From: Saccharopolyspora soli
GTDB lineage: Bacteria; Actinomycetota; Actinomycetes; Mycobacteriales; Pseudonocardiaceae
NCBI RefSeq assembly: GCF_022678645.1
Contig: NZ_JALBWV010000002.1
Span: 62,001-126,000, forward strand
Length of the DNA: 64,000 bases
Direction: 5' to 3'
Position 1 is the stretch's first letter; each line of letters opens with the position of its first letter. Of this stretch, positions 27,090 to 36,159 are shown piece by piece. A program made the translations under genes and the position numbers. The notes beneath the pieces were generated by a model, which was not told the DNA's origin, did no database searches, and saw nothing but the letters and a program-made list of their open reading frames with translations.

Positions 27090-27437
27090 CTACAGGCGCA
27101 GGTGCAGGCGCAGCGCGTTGTCCAGCTTCTCCAGGACAGCGGGCGGCAGGGCTCCGATGCGGTTGCCGAAGCGGTTGAACGCGACCGCGCGAACCTGTTC
27201 GGCTTGGGCCTTGGAGTCGTTGGGCAGCCCGCACTCGTCGGCTCGCAGGAGCACCTGGAACGGGAAGACGCGGTCGATGCTGGAGGTCACCGGAACCACC
27301 GTGATCACCCCGCGCCCGGCACGCTGAGCGCTGCGGTTCGCGGCGTCGTTGCTGATCACCACCGCTGGCCGGGTCTTGTTCGCTTCCGCGCCGCGGATCG
27401 GCTCGAAGTTGACCCAGTAGATGTCACCTCGGCGCAT
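27090..27437 (-). CDS. PemK/MazF-family mRNA interferase toxin
   Basis: 115 residues of the MazF/PemK fold. MRRGDIYWVNFEPIRGAEAN at the N-terminus is followed by TRPAVVISNDAANRS, which holds the conserved catalytic Arg and loop, and by VITVVPVTSS. Such toxins cut RNA at short sequences. The antitoxin gene lies upstream and overlaps by 14 bases, the usual antitoxin-first order. All family landmarks are present and the length is normal, so it is probably functional. Confidence 0.92.
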   Translation of the reverse strand: MRRGDIYWVNFEPIRGAEANKTRPAVVISNDAANRSAQRAGRGVITVVPVTSSIDRVFPFQVLLRADECGLPNDSKAQAEQVRAVAFNRFGNRIGALPPAVLEKLDNALRLHLRL

Positions 27438-27654
27438 CGGCGATTCCGTCGGCGGCCGTCGCGTCCCACAGGTGCGCGTCGGCACTGCTGTCCCACTCGT
27501 CCCATGCGCTGGCATAGGCGTCTTCCAGACCGGCGGTCCGCAGCAGGTTGATCGCTTCGTGGATCACTGCCGACCGGGACGGGGCGCCGATCTGCTGGGC
27601 GTACTCGTCGACGAAGGTGACGTCTTCGTCGGTCAGGCTCACACTCACCTTCAT
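27424..27654 (-). CDS. Ribbon-helix-helix antitoxin of the MazF-like toxin
   Basis: 76 residues. The N-terminus KVSVSLTDEDVTFVDEYAQQ gives the beta strand and first helix of a ribbon-helix-helix dimer that binds operator DNA. The acidic, Trp-rich C-terminus (AYASAWDEWDSSADAHLWDA) is the likely toxin-binding tail. It precedes and overlaps the toxin gene, so the pair forms a type II module that should repress its own promoter upstream of 27654. Confidence 0.88.
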   Translation of the reverse strand: MKVSVSLTDEDVTFVDEYAQQIGAPSRSAVIHEAINLLRTAGLEDAYASAWDEWDSSADAHLWDATAADGIADAPR

Positions 27655-27694
27655 ACCGCCATGCTACCCATGTTGCTACCCGCTGTCCCACCTC

Positions 27695-28318
27695 TCAGCG
27701 CATGATCGGGAAGACCTGCGGCGAGCTGCGTCCGGTGGCCGCGTCGATGAACGCGATCGGATCGGCGGTGTCGGCCAGCAGCCGCACCGTCTCGCGCAGC
27801 GGGGCACCCGCCATCGGCCCGGGTACCGGTCGGTCCAGCGCAGTGGCCATGTCGAAGTAGTGCACCACCGCCTCCAGCGTGAAGATCCGCAGTGCCTCAG
27901 CTGCCGACACCACGGCCACGCCGCCGTAGTCCACGCGACGATGCAGGTCAGCGGTCCGCAAAGTCGCTACGACCTGCGGTGCGACCTCGGTGAACTGCTC
28001 GACCAGTTGGCTGGTCGGGACTGCCGCGGCCTGTTCGATCGCCTGGTCGCGGAGGTGGTCGGCCACCTCGTCGGCGACCCCGCCCGGTCGCTGCATGAAC
28101 GCGAGCAGTTCGGCGGCGTCGGTGTGGGTCACCGGCCGCGGCGGTTCCGGCACCTCGATACCTGCGGCGGTAGCGGCCGGGAATCCACTGTAGTGCGCGT
28201 AGACGTCCTTGACGGTCCAGCTGGTCAGGCGGGTCGACCGTTGCCACTGCGCAGGGCCGAGCTCGCTGCCCAGCTCGCCCCAGGCTCGCCATGCTTGGTC
28301 CAGAGCGTCGATGATCAC
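27695..28318 (-). CDS. DinB/maleylpyruvate-isomerase-like mycothiol-dependent protein
   Basis: 207 residues of the MDMPI/DinB four-helix fold. WTVKDVYAHYSGFPA near residue 35 gives the first metal histidine, and the later DLHRRVDYGG and FTLEAVVHYFDMATAL supply the other ligands. Many members are mycothiol S-transferases or isomerases. The gene overlaps the PIG-L deacetylase gene by four bases, so they are cotranscribed. The pairing of a mycothiol-type enzyme with a PIG-L deacetylase is consistent with thiol-linked detoxification, but no substrate is identified. Confidence 0.82.
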   Translation of the reverse strand: MIIDALDQAWRAWGELGSELGPAQWQRSTRLTSWTVKDVYAHYSGFPAATAAGIEVPEPPRPVTHTDAAELLAFMQRPGGVADEVADHLRDQAIEQAAAVPTSQLVEQFTEVAPQVVATLRTADLHRRVDYGGVAVVSAAEALRIFTLEAVVHYFDMATALDRPVPGPMAGAPLRETVRLLADTADPIAFIDAATGRSSPQVFPIMR

Positions 28319-29049
28319 GTTTCTCCGATCAGTTCGAAGGTGGTGCAGGGGCGGCCTCCGAAGCGGTCGGCGTGCTCGCGCGCGACAGCCTCCACGGCCT
28401 TGCGGGCGTGTTGCTCAGCGGGTTCGTCGCTCAGCGCCTCCAGGTACGTTCGGTGCTCCGCGAGCGCCGCCACCGCCCGGTCCAGGGTGTTGGTGATGTC
28501 CACGGCGTGCGTGGGGTGCGGCGATGCGGCCAGGGCGATCCACCGCACGCCTTGCCAGGGTTCGTAGCCCTGTTCGCGCAGTTCCGGGAAGATCCAGCGG
28601 TTTCCGGCGTCGGCGACCGCGTCCAGCACCGCCCGTCCGACCGCGCGGTGGTCGGCGCTGTTCCAACTGCCCGGTCCCCAGCTGTCCCGGTGGTTGAGCG
28701 TGATCACCAGGCCCGGCCGGTGTTCCCGGATGGCGCGGGCGAGGTCCCGGCGCAGCGGCAGGCCGTATTCGATGACCCCGTCGCGGTGGTCGAGGAAATC
28801 CACCGAATGCACGCCGACCTTAGCGGCACTGGCGTGCTGCTCGACTTCGCGCAGCGGCCCGGCCTCCTCCGGAGCGAGGCTGTCGATGCCCGCCTCACCA
28901 CGCGTCACCAGCAGGTAGGAGACTTCCCGGCCGCTCGCGGTCCAGGCGGCCACCGCGCCGGAACAGCCGTACTCCAGGTCGTCGGGGTGGGCGACGATCG
29001 CCAGCGCTTGGCGCCAGTCCTGCGGCATCGGCTTGAGCTCGTCGACCAT
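28315..29049 (-). CDS. PIG-L (LmbE-like) zinc deacetylase
   Basis: 244 residues. The zinc-binding motif AHPDDLEYGCSG lies at about residues 20-31, and the third ligand is in the SADHRAVGRAVLDAV segment. Relatives are MshB and Mca, which act on N-acetylglucosaminyl or mycothiol conjugates. The order VAHPDD, LLVTRGEAGIDS, DFLDHRDGVIEYG and VITLNHRDSWGPG is characteristic. It is the first gene of a two-gene operon with the MDMPI-like gene. It is shorter than typical MshB (~290 aa), so another sugar amide may be the substrate. Confidence 0.9.
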   Translation of the reverse strand: MVDELKPMPQDWRQALAIVAHPDDLEYGCSGAVAAWTASGREVSYLLVTRGEAGIDSLAPEEAGPLREVEQHASAAKVGVHSVDFLDHRDGVIEYGLPLRRDLARAIREHRPGLVITLNHRDSWGPGSWNSADHRAVGRAVLDAVADAGNRWIFPELREQGYEPWQGVRWIALAASPHPTHAVDITNTLDRAVAALAEHRTYLEALSDEPAEQHARKAVEAVAREHADRFGGRPCTTFELIGET

Positions 29050-29065
29050 CGGGGCCTCCAGACCT

Positions 29066-29107
29066 CGTGAGTGCGTAACCGGGCTCCAACCCGGTTATGC
29101 ACTCACG
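29066..29107. repeat. Hairpin palindrome, family with CTCCAA loop, copy 1
   Basis: The arms start CGTGAGTGC and end GCACTCACG, and AACCGGG-CTCCAA-CCCGGTT forms the top. A related copy with the same loop lies at 42545. It sits between the divergent PIG-L and protease genes, so it is not placed as a terminator of either. Confidence 0.8.
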
Positions 29108-29229
29108 ACTGTTTGTATTCCGCGAAATTCGCATGGCTGGCACTTCTTCGCCAGGTCGCTTTGAGCGGCAGTAGGCGGCAATACGTTCGAGGGCGCTGTG
29201 ATCCGGTCCGCTAGGGAGGTTTGGTGCAG

Positions 29230-29778
29230 ATGATCCTGTCCCGGACGATACGACCAGTCGTCGGTTTGTTCATCGCATTTCTCGTCGCGCTCGGTGTTCC
29301 GGTGGCCGCCGCCGCGGCCCCGGAGAACGTCCGGGTCGTCACCTACGACGCCAGCCAGGCCGCCGAATTCCGCGATGCCGTGGATGCCGGTGCGCAGGTC
29401 TGGAACGACAACGTGCAGAACGTCCGGCTGGAACCGGCCACCGGTGGTTCCGCCGATGTCGTCGTCCTCGCCGATGACGGCTGGCCGCGCGCCGAGGTGA
29501 TCGGCCTCGGCCAGGGCCGGATCTGGATGGGCCGCCAAGCGGTGGACGAGGGCCACGACACCATCCGCATCGCGGCGCACGAATTCGGCCACATCCTCGG
29601 CCTGCCGGACAACCGGACCGGGGTGTGCGCGGACCTGATGTCGGGCGCCAGCGCCGGGCCGGACTGCGACAACGCGACGCCGAACCCCGACGAGATCGCC
29701 GAGGTGGAGCGCAACTTCGCCGAAGGCGTGCGGATCGCGCCGCAGGTGTTCCGCGAAGACGTGCTCGCTCGGCGGTGA
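29230..29778 (+). CDS. Secreted snapalysin-like zinc metalloprotease
   Basis: About 182 residues. A hydrophobic signal peptide (VGLFIAFLVALGVPVAAAAA) is followed by a small metzincin domain. HEFGHILGLPDNRTGVCADLMSG provides the extended zinc motif HExxHxxGxxD and the Met-turn, as in Streptomyces SnpA. Two nearby cysteines (GVC and GPDC) probably form a disulphide. Starts at GTG 29224 and ATG 29230 both follow AGGGAGG; the ATG is preferred. There is almost no propeptide, unlike SnpA. It is monocistronic and probably secreted for extracellular proteolysis. Confidence 0.87.
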   Translation: MILSRTIRPVVGLFIAFLVALGVPVAAAAAPENVRVVTYDASQAAEFRDAVDAGAQVWNDNVQNVRLEPATGGSADVVVLADDGWPRAEVIGLGQGRIWMGRQAVDEGHDTIRIAAHEFGHILGLPDNRTGVCADLMSGASAGPDCDNATPNPDEIAEVERNFAEGVRIAPQVFREDVLARR

Positions 29779-30008
29779 GCACGCGGGCTGCGGCCGTCTT
29801 CGCCCCGACCGCCGCAGCCCACCTCCGGCCGTCCCCGCTGGTCGAGATCTGCCATCACCGGTTCGGCCCAATGCGACAGCGGAACCGTTTTTGCTGCTCT
29901 GCCGTCCAAAGTCGGTGAATCCCGGTTGACCGGGATGCGGCGGTACTAGGCTTGGTGATCAACACCGATCACTCCGCGACAGCGGTGGGCAGCGAGGTGG
30001 GCGAGAGC

Positions 30009-30713
30009 ATGCGCGACGAGCCAGGGCACGACGACCGGCCAGCGGAGCTGGGGGAACCGGTCGATTCGGCCGTTGCCGCGCCAGACGCAGTCGAACCGGG
30101 AGAACCGCCGGAACCGGTTGAGGTGTCAGCGGAAACCGCGCCGCCCGACGAACCGGCAGCCGCGCCGGACCCGGTCGCGGAGCTGGCCGAGGCGGTTTCC
30201 GCCCTCACCGTGCAGGTTCGCGAACACCACGACCGGGCCGCCGCGCGGGAGCGGGTGATCGACAAGCTGCACGCCGAGTTGGAGCGGCTGCGCACCGGGG
30301 AGCAGAACCTCGTGCTGCGCCCGATCACCACCGACCTGCAGAACCTCCGCAAGGACCTGCTGCACCAGGCCCGCACGCTGCCCGCCGAACTCGACCGCGA
30401 CCAGGTCGTGGACCTGCTCGAATCCTTCGCGCTGAGCGCGGAACAGGCGTTGGAGCGCTGCGGCAGCGTGCCGATCCGCCCGGCGGTCGGCGCGGAGTTC
30501 TCCGCGCGCGAACACCGCGCCATCCGGGTCCTCCCAGCCGACGACCCCGACCAGCACGAGCGGATCGCGGTCGTCGTCTCCGATGGATACCTGGACACCA
30601 CGACGGACCGGGTGACCGTCCCCGCGCGGGTGCACGTCTACCGCTGGAGCGCCGAAACCGCACCGACCACCGACCAGAACCCGCGAACAGAGGGGATTAG
30701 CGCAGATGTCTGA
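30009..30713 (+). CDS. GrpE-like nucleotide exchange factor of the Hsp70 locus
   Basis: 234 residues from an ATG after GAGGTGGG. The first ~70 residues are disordered and rich in Glu/Pro. A helix that could form the GrpE dimer coil follows (HHDRAAARERVIDKLHAELERL). The C-terminal domain ends in a beta region (ERIAVVVSDGYL, VTVPARVHVYRWSA). The order of a coil then a beta wing matches GrpE, although identity to housekeeping GrpE looks low. It overlaps the Hsp70-1 start by eight bases. The expected role is ADP release from that chaperone. Confidence 0.7.
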   Translation: MRDEPGHDDRPAELGEPVDSAVAAPDAVEPGEPPEPVEVSAETAPPDEPAAAPDPVAELAEAVSALTVQVREHHDRAAARERVIDKLHAELERLRTGEQNLVLRPITTDLQNLRKDLLHQARTLPAELDRDQVVDLLESFALSAEQALERCGSVPIRPAVGAEFSAREHRAIRVLPADDPDQHERIAVVVSDGYLDTTTDRVTVPARVHVYRWSAETAPTTDQNPRTEGISADV

Positions 30714-32361
30714 CAGCGAGCTGAAGGTGTTCGGCATCGACCTGGGCACCACTTACTCGGCCATCTCTTACGTGGACGAAACCGGCCGCCCGACGGTGTG
30801 CCGCAACACCGACAGCAGCGAGACCACGCCTTCGGTGGTGTTCTTCGAGAACGAGTCCAATGTGGTCGTCGGCTCGGTGGCCAAGAACTCCGCGATCATC
30901 GACCCGGACCGGGTGGTGTCGCTGATCAAGCGGCAGATGGGCAGCGAGGCGGCGTTCGAGTTCCACGGCACCACCTACACCCCGGAGTCGATCTCGGCGC
31001 TGATCCTCAAGCAGCTCGCCCAGGACGCCGCCGCGCACACCGGTGGCGAAGTGAGCCGAGCGGTGATCACGGTGCCCGCCTACTTCGGCATGCTGGAGCG
31101 CAGCGCGACCAAGAACGCGGGCAAGATCGCCGGGCTGGACGTCATCGGGATCGTGCCCGAGCCGGTTGCCGCGGCACTGCACTACGAGGCGACCACCGAG
31201 GCCGACGACAAGACGATCCTGGTCTACGACCTCGGCGGTGGCACCTTCGACACCACGGTGATCCGGGTGTCCAAGGACGAGATCGTGGTGCTGTGCACCG
31301 ACGGCGACGACCACCTCGGCGGCGCGGACTGGGACCTGCGGCTGCGCAACCACCTGCTGGCGAAGTTCCAGGAGCAGGCGCCGGAGGGCACCGAGGTCGA
31401 GGACGACGAGGAGTTCCTGCAGTCGCTGGCCACCACCGCCGAGGACACCAAGAAGCAGCTGTCCAAAGCGGAATCCCGCGCGGTGGCGCTGCGCGGGGCC
31501 GGGGTCAGCGCCCGCGTCGAGTTGACCCGCGCCCAGTTCGAGGCCGAAACCCAGGACCTGCTGGACAAGACCATCGACATCGTCAAGCGCACGCTGAGCA
31601 CCCTGGAGACCAAGCAGCCGGGCACGAAGATCGACGACGTGCTGCTGGTCGGCGGCTCGACGAAGATGCCCGCGGTCGCCGAGCGGCTGCGCACCGACTT
31701 CGGCTGGGACCCCAAGCTGCACGACCCGGACCTGGCGGTGGCCAAGGGCGCCGCGCTGTACGCGATCGGCCGCGTGGTGCACCGCGAAATGGCGGAAGCC
31801 GAGCAGCGCGGCGAGTCGGGTGTCACCGAGGCGGTCCAGAACGTGGCCCAGCAGACCGGGATCTCGGTCAAGGCGCTGGAGGACCTGGCGACCAAGCAGA
31901 CCCGCAACGTGCTGCCGAAGGCGTTCGGCGTGAAACTCGTCGACACCAGTGATCCGGACTGGCAGAGCAAACCCGAGCGGCACTTCGTCAAGCACCTGGT
32001 GCACGCGAACGACTCGCTGCCCACCGATGAGCGGGTGCTGGAGGCGGCCACCGTCGAAGAGGGCCAGACCGGGGTGATGATCGAGCTGTTCGAGCAGTCC
32101 GGGGTGGTCGCCGGGCCCGAACTGGCCGAGAACAAGCCGATCAACGAGGGCAAGGGCCGCATCGACGGGCTGCCGTCGCTGCCCGCCGGTTCGCCGGTGA
32201 ACATCCGGATGACCGTCGATGACGAGGGCCTGCTGGAACTGACCGCCACCGAACCGTCCACCGGCAAGTCGCTGGACATCAAGGTGCGGGTCAGCGTGCG
32301 CAGCGACGAGGAGGTCGCGGCAGCCACCGAGGTGGTCGCCGGGATCACGGTCTCGGGCTGA
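30706..32361 (+). CDS. Hsp70-like chaperone 1
   Basis: 551 residues. All ATPase-domain signatures are seen: GIDLGTTYSAISY near residue 10, VITVPAYFGMLERSAT, the second phosphate loop VYDLGGGTFDTTVIRV, and VLLVGGSTKMPAV. A beta substrate-binding domain follows (LTATEPSTGKSLDIKVRVSV). The protein ends there, about 70-90 residues shorter than DnaK, so the helical lid is missing. The neighbour genes are not dnaJ/dnaK housekeeping genes. It is coupled to the GrpE-like gene. A copy of the dispersed repeat follows the stop. Confidence 0.92.
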   Translation: MSDSELKVFGIDLGTTYSAISYVDETGRPTVCRNTDSSETTPSVVFFENESNVVVGSVAKNSAIIDPDRVVSLIKRQMGSEAAFEFHGTTYTPESISALILKQLAQDAAAHTGGEVSRAVITVPAYFGMLERSATKNAGKIAGLDVIGIVPEPVAAALHYEATTEADDKTILVYDLGGGTFDTTVIRVSKDEIVVLCTDGDDHLGGADWDLRLRNHLLAKFQEQAPEGTEVEDDEEFLQSLATTAEDTKKQLSKAESRAVALRGAGVSARVELTRAQFEAETQDLLDKTIDIVKRTLSTLETKQPGTKIDDVLLVGGSTKMPAVAERLRTDFGWDPKLHDPDLAVAKGAALYAIGRVVHREMAEAEQRGESGVTEAVQNVAQQTGISVKALEDLATKQTRNVLPKAFGVKLVDTSDPDWQSKPERHFVKHLVHANDSLPTDERVLEAATVEEGQTGVMIELFEQSGVVAGPELAENKPINEGKGRIDGLPSLPAGSPVNIRMTVDDEGLLELTATEPSTGKSLDIKVRVSVRSDEEVAAATEVVAGITVSG

Positions 32362-32365
32362 AATG

Positions 32366-32585
32366 CCTGTTTCCAGACTCGTTTTGCGTGGCGGTGCGGG
32401 TAGCGGAACCTCAGAAGCCTTCTCGACTCCGGGATCCCCGACTTATGTGTCCAATACGCGGCGCTGGGGCTGTCCTCGCGAGATAGCTCGGGGTGCGGGG
32501 TGTCCCCGCAAGGCACTTCTGAGAACCCGCGGCGGTGCAAGTTGCGTAGGTGGCTAAGCGGCTGCGCCGCTTCAAAGACAAAGAT
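32366..32585 (+). repeat. Dispersed 3-prime-end repeat, copy 2
   Basis: It begins within five bases of the Hsp70-1 stop and runs in the same direction. Blocks shared with the other copies include CGTTTTGCGTGGCGGTGCGG, GTAGCGGAACCTCAGA, GGGATCCCCGAC and GAGAACCCGCGGCGGTGCAA, ending with the hairpin AAGCGGC-TGC-GCCGCTT. This copy has an extra ~30-base insert near 32480. Confidence 0.9.
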
Positions 32586-32611
32586 CGAGCCGAGGGCAGA
32601 GACAGGTTTTG

Positions 32612-34969
32612 ATGAAACCCTTCGACCCTAGGGCCTACGAACGCGATGTGGTTCGGCCGCTGCGGGGGCGCAGCGGCCGATTACCCGACGACCTGCTCAC
32701 CAGGTACGCGGTCGAGCTGGGCTGCTCCGATGCCGAGCTGGCCCAGCGGCTGACCCAGATCCGTTCGCACTGGAACAAAAGCGCCCAGTCCACCGCGAAG
32801 TCCAGCTTCACCACCAGCGTCTACCAGGCATTCCTGCGCGAGGACGAGGAACTGCGCCGCGTGCACGGCGACGCGATGTCGCGCATGTCCTGGTGGCGCG
32901 ACCGGCACGACGATCGGGCCGGAGCGAGCCAGCAGCAGGTCGACGAGCTGGTCAAGATGCTGACGACGAACTTCGGCGAGCTCGGCCTGATCACGCCCGG
33001 CCAGCTGGCGGCGATGCGCGAGACGTTCAGCCAACTGGCGCCAGCCGAGGTCGACCAGGCCCTGGCCAAGGCCGGGGTGCGGACCGCGTCGCCGCTGGAA
33101 CTGCCGACGACCAGCGGCCTGCCCGACACCCTCTTCAACCGGTTGAAGGCGTTGCTGGGCGACGCCGAAGTCACCGGGATTCCCGAACTCCTGCACGGAA
33201 AGCTCGACAACTTCAAGCTCCTGTCGGCCTTCGACAGCACTCCGCCGTTCCCGGCCGGGCTGACCGCGGAAGCCGTGCGACAGGCGATCGACCGGGAAAA
33301 CCGGCGATCCGGCAACCAGCCCGCCCGCGAGGCGCTCGGACTGCTCAACACCGCGGTCAGCAAGGACGGCGTCGATCTCCGGCTGCTTTCGCTGTACCAC
33401 CTGCTCGACGATGTGCGCCGACTCTGCGAGAACGGAGCACCGGCCAGCGCGCTGCTGCGGGTGCTCGGTAGATCCGGGCTGGATGCGGCTGAGGCCCGGC
33501 AAGCGGTGTTGAGCGTGCTCGGCGAAGCCCGTGCCGCACCAGCGGTCACCGGCCTGCCGAAGGTCGCGGAACTGCTTGCCGCAGGCAAGCTGATCGCCGC
33601 CCAACAAGCCCTCGCCGCCATCACCGATGCCGAGCAGGCGGCAGCCGCGAAAGCGGCCGTCGACCGGCACGCGGAGCAAGTGCGCGAGCTGCGCGAGGCC
33701 GCGCACCGCGCGGCGCGCAGTGGAGCCGAAGGCGAAGCCCGGCGGCAGCTGGGCGAAGCCGCGCGGCTAGCCGTTGACGACGACGCGATAGCGGCGGAGT
33801 TGCGGCGGATTCCGCTGAGCCCGGTCGACGCCGTGACGGCGCAGCCGGACGGCGTCGGGGTGCGGGTGTCGTGGCGGGCGCAGCCCGACCACGACGACGG
33901 CACCCGGTACCGGGTGGTGCGGCGAGCCGGGCGGACGCCCGGCGACGCCGACGACGGTGACGTAGTCGCCGAGGGCGGGGAGACGGCGGTGGTGGACAGC
34001 GGCGTAGCCGCGGGGATCGTCGCCGGGTACGCGGTTTTCGCCGCCGAGCCGGGTGGTGTCTGGTCACGGCCGGTTGGTGCGACGATCGAGGTGTTGCCGC
34101 CGGTGCACGGCGTGCGGCTGGTCGTTCGCGCTGGTGCGGTCGAGGGGAGTTGGCAGATCCACCGGGACGCCGTCGGGGTGGCCGTCGTGCGGCGTCGGGA
34201 TGGGGAATCCAGCGATGTTCCCGTGCCGACCAACGGTGACACGTCGTTTCGGGACTCCACAGTGGACCTCGACGGGGATTGCACCTATCTGCTGACCGCT
34301 CGTTACCGCCGCCCGGACGGCACCGAGGTTGCCGCTGACGCCGTGCCGGTGCGGCACACCTCGCGGGTCGCGGCCACGCTGCCGCCAGTCACCGCGCTCG
34401 ACGCTCGGCGCTTCGGCGGCGAGTTGATGCTGTCCTGGGTGTGGCCGGACGACGTCCGGATGGCCGAAGTGTCCTGGACGCACACCGCGGCAGGCGTGGA
34501 AACCGGGCGGCTGCGGCTCACCCGGCAGCAGTACCAGGCCGATGGCGGCTGCCGGATCGACGCCGGGCCGGGCACCGTGCGCGTCCAGGTGTCCGCGATC
34601 GCCACCGCCGACAACGGCGAAAGCCGATCCGCGCCCAGCGCGTTGCACCTGGCCGGGACGCCGCCGCAGGTCAGCTACCAGGTCGAACGGCAGAACCGGC
34701 TGTTCGGCACGAGCACCGCGCGCATCGTGCTGACCGCCGACCAGCCGGTGTCGGAGTGCACCGTGCTGGTGGTCGTCGCGCCCGGCCGGGTCATGCCGCT
34801 CAAACCCGACGACGGCCGAGTCGTGCACCGCGACGTCCACGAGCTGGGCGAACCACTGGAGCTCAATGTCGAGTTGCCGCGCCGCAAACCGTTCTGGCTG
34901 CGCTGTTTCGTGGAAGCCGCCGGTGTCCAGTTGATCGACCCACCGATCTCGCAGCTGAAGGTGTCCTGA
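32612..34969 (+). CDS. Helical plus fibronectin-type-III-like protein of the GTPase system
   Basis: 785 residues with no signal peptide or membrane helix. The first ~390 are helical with coiled parts (AAVDRHAEQVRELREAAHRA). From about residue 400 there are four or so beta-sandwich repeats with FN3-like phrases such as VSWRAQPDHDDGTRYRVVRR, SWVWPDDVRMAEVSWTH and VQVSAIATADNGES. No catalytic motif is recognised. Its stop overlaps the zinc-ribbon GTPase start by one base, so it belongs to that operon and may be a scaffold or sensor. The ATG at 32612 follows GGGCAGAGACAGG. Confidence 0.75.
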   Translation: MKPFDPRAYERDVVRPLRGRSGRLPDDLLTRYAVELGCSDAELAQRLTQIRSHWNKSAQSTAKSSFTTSVYQAFLREDEELRRVHGDAMSRMSWWRDRHDDRAGASQQQVDELVKMLTTNFGELGLITPGQLAAMRETFSQLAPAEVDQALAKAGVRTASPLELPTTSGLPDTLFNRLKALLGDAEVTGIPELLHGKLDNFKLLSAFDSTPPFPAGLTAEAVRQAIDRENRRSGNQPAREALGLLNTAVSKDGVDLRLLSLYHLLDDVRRLCENGAPASALLRVLGRSGLDAAEARQAVLSVLGEARAAPAVTGLPKVAELLAAGKLIAAQQALAAITDAEQAAAAKAAVDRHAEQVRELREAAHRAARSGAEGEARRQLGEAARLAVDDDAIAAELRRIPLSPVDAVTAQPDGVGVRVSWRAQPDHDDGTRYRVVRRAGRTPGDADDGDVVAEGGETAVVDSGVAAGIVAGYAVFAAEPGGVWSRPVGATIEVLPPVHGVRLVVRAGAVEGSWQIHRDAVGVAVVRRRDGESSDVPVPTNGDTSFRDSTVDLDGDCTYLLTARYRRPDGTEVAADAVPVRHTSRVAATLPPVTALDARRFGGELMLSWVWPDDVRMAEVSWTHTAAGVETGRLRLTRQQYQADGGCRIDAGPGTVRVQVSAIATADNGESRSAPSALHLAGTPPQVSYQVERQNRLFGTSTARIVLTADQPVSECTVLVVVAPGRVMPLKPDDGRVVHRDVHELGEPLELNVELPRRKPFWLRCFVEAAGVQLIDPPISQLKVS

Positions 34970-36159
34970 TGGCCAAGGTCGCTTGCCCGTACTGCTACCA
35001 CCGGTTCCCCACCAGCAATCTGCGCTTCCAGTGCACCGGTCGGCCCGCGCCGGGCCGGGACAAGTGCCGCAAGGTCGTCGATCCGGAGCGGCAGCGGCTC
35101 ACCGGCTACGCCACCGCGTCTTGGCCGACCTTCGCCGCGCCGTCCGCCCGGTTCGGCCGCACCCCGCGCAAGGCGCCCTGCCCGGACTGCGGCACGGTCA
35201 GCGGCATTCGCGCCTGCCCGGTCTGCCACACCCCGCTACCAGCCAACTTCGCGGCGGGCCGCAGCCCGCTGATCGGCATGGTGGGCGGCAAGAACGCCGG
35301 GAAGACCGTCTACACCACGGTGCTGGTGCACGAGCTGCGGCACAACATCCGACGCCGCTTCGACGCCGACATCTCCTTCGCCGGGGAACAGGCCGGGGTC
35401 GGCACCGCGCAGTGGCTGGAGCGCTACGAGCAGGCGTTGTTCGGCGACCGCGCGTTGTTCGAGTCCACCGCGAGTTCCGCCGACGGCATCCGGATTCCGC
35501 TGGTCATGCAGTGGCGGCAGCCGCGCGTCCAGCTGGGCCGGGAGGTGCACAACACCACCACCCTGTCGTTCTACGACGCCGCCGGTGAGGACATGACGAC
35601 CCAGGAGTTCGTCAACAGCCAGGCGTACCTCACCGCGGCGGACGGGTTGATCGTGCTGCTCGACCCGTTCCAGCTGCCGGGCGCGCCGGACCGGATCGCG
35701 GTACCGGACGCCAGCCGCCGCGACACCGAACCGCCGATCAACGTGCTCACCCGCGTCACCGAACTGCTGCGCTCCAGCGGCGGGCTCAGCGACCGCAAGA
35801 AGGTCGGCACCCCGATCGCCGTGGTGTTCTCGAAGATCGACGCGTTCTTCGCGATGCTCGGCGACAACCACCCGCTGCTGCGCCCGCCGCCGACCGGTTC
35901 GCAGTACGACGAGGCGAGCGGGCAGGACACCGACGAACACCTGCGAGCGCTGCTGGCCGAGCTCGGCGCCGACGACATCGACGTGCACCTGCGGGCGCAC
36001 TACGAGACGTTCCGCTATTTCGCGGTGTCCTCGCTCGGCGCGGAACCCGACTACGACCGCAAGCAGATCGATGCCGCTGGAGTGCGGCCGTTCCGCGTTG
36101 ACGAACCACTGCTGTGGCTGCTCAGCCACTTCAGGATCATCGAACGGAGCCGGGTATGA
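34969..36159 (+). CDS. Zinc-ribbon P-loop GTPase (double-GTPase type)
   Basis: 396 residues. Cysteine pairs (CPYC, CTG...DKC, CPDC, CPVC) in the first 90 residues form zinc ribbons. A TRAFAC-like GTPase follows: P-loop GGKNAGKT at 106-113, DAAGED at 203-208 as the switch II/G3 motif, and SKID at 288-291 as G4. From memory, this resembles the Pfam DO-GTP (double-GTPase) family, described in predicted conflict systems together with GAP1 proteins, which is exactly its downstream neighbour here. It is coupled on both sides by one- and four-base overlaps. Confidence 0.82.
   Translation: MAKVACPYCYHRFPTSNLRFQCTGRPAPGRDKCRKVVDPERQRLTGYATASWPTFAAPSARFGRTPRKAPCPDCGTVSGIRACPVCHTPLPANFAAGRSPLIGMVGGKNAGKTVYTTVLVHELRHNIRRRFDADISFAGEQAGVGTAQWLERYEQALFGDRALFESTASSADGIRIPLVMQWRQPRVQLGREVHNTTTLSFYDAAGEDMTTQEFVNSQAYLTAADGLIVLLDPFQLPGAPDRIAVPDASRRDTEPPINVLTRVTELLRSSGGLSDRKKVGTPIAVVFSKIDAFFAMLGDNHPLLRPPPTGSQYDEASGQDTDEHLRALLAELGADDIDVHLRAHYETFRYFAVSSLGAEPDYDRKQIDAAGVRPFRVDEPLLWLLSHFRIIERSRV

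Noticed and set aside
30706..32361. Naming Hsp70-1 as the housekeeping dnaK
   Set aside because: The lid domain is missing, no dnaJ or hspR is nearby and the neighbours are conflict-system genes.
34441..34968. Extending the zinc-ribbon GTPase upstream through the open frame that starts at 34441
   Set aside because: The extension overlaps the end of the FN3-like gene in another frame and is low-complexity; the ATG at 34969 puts the first CPYC pair at the N-terminus and gives the usual one-base overlap.
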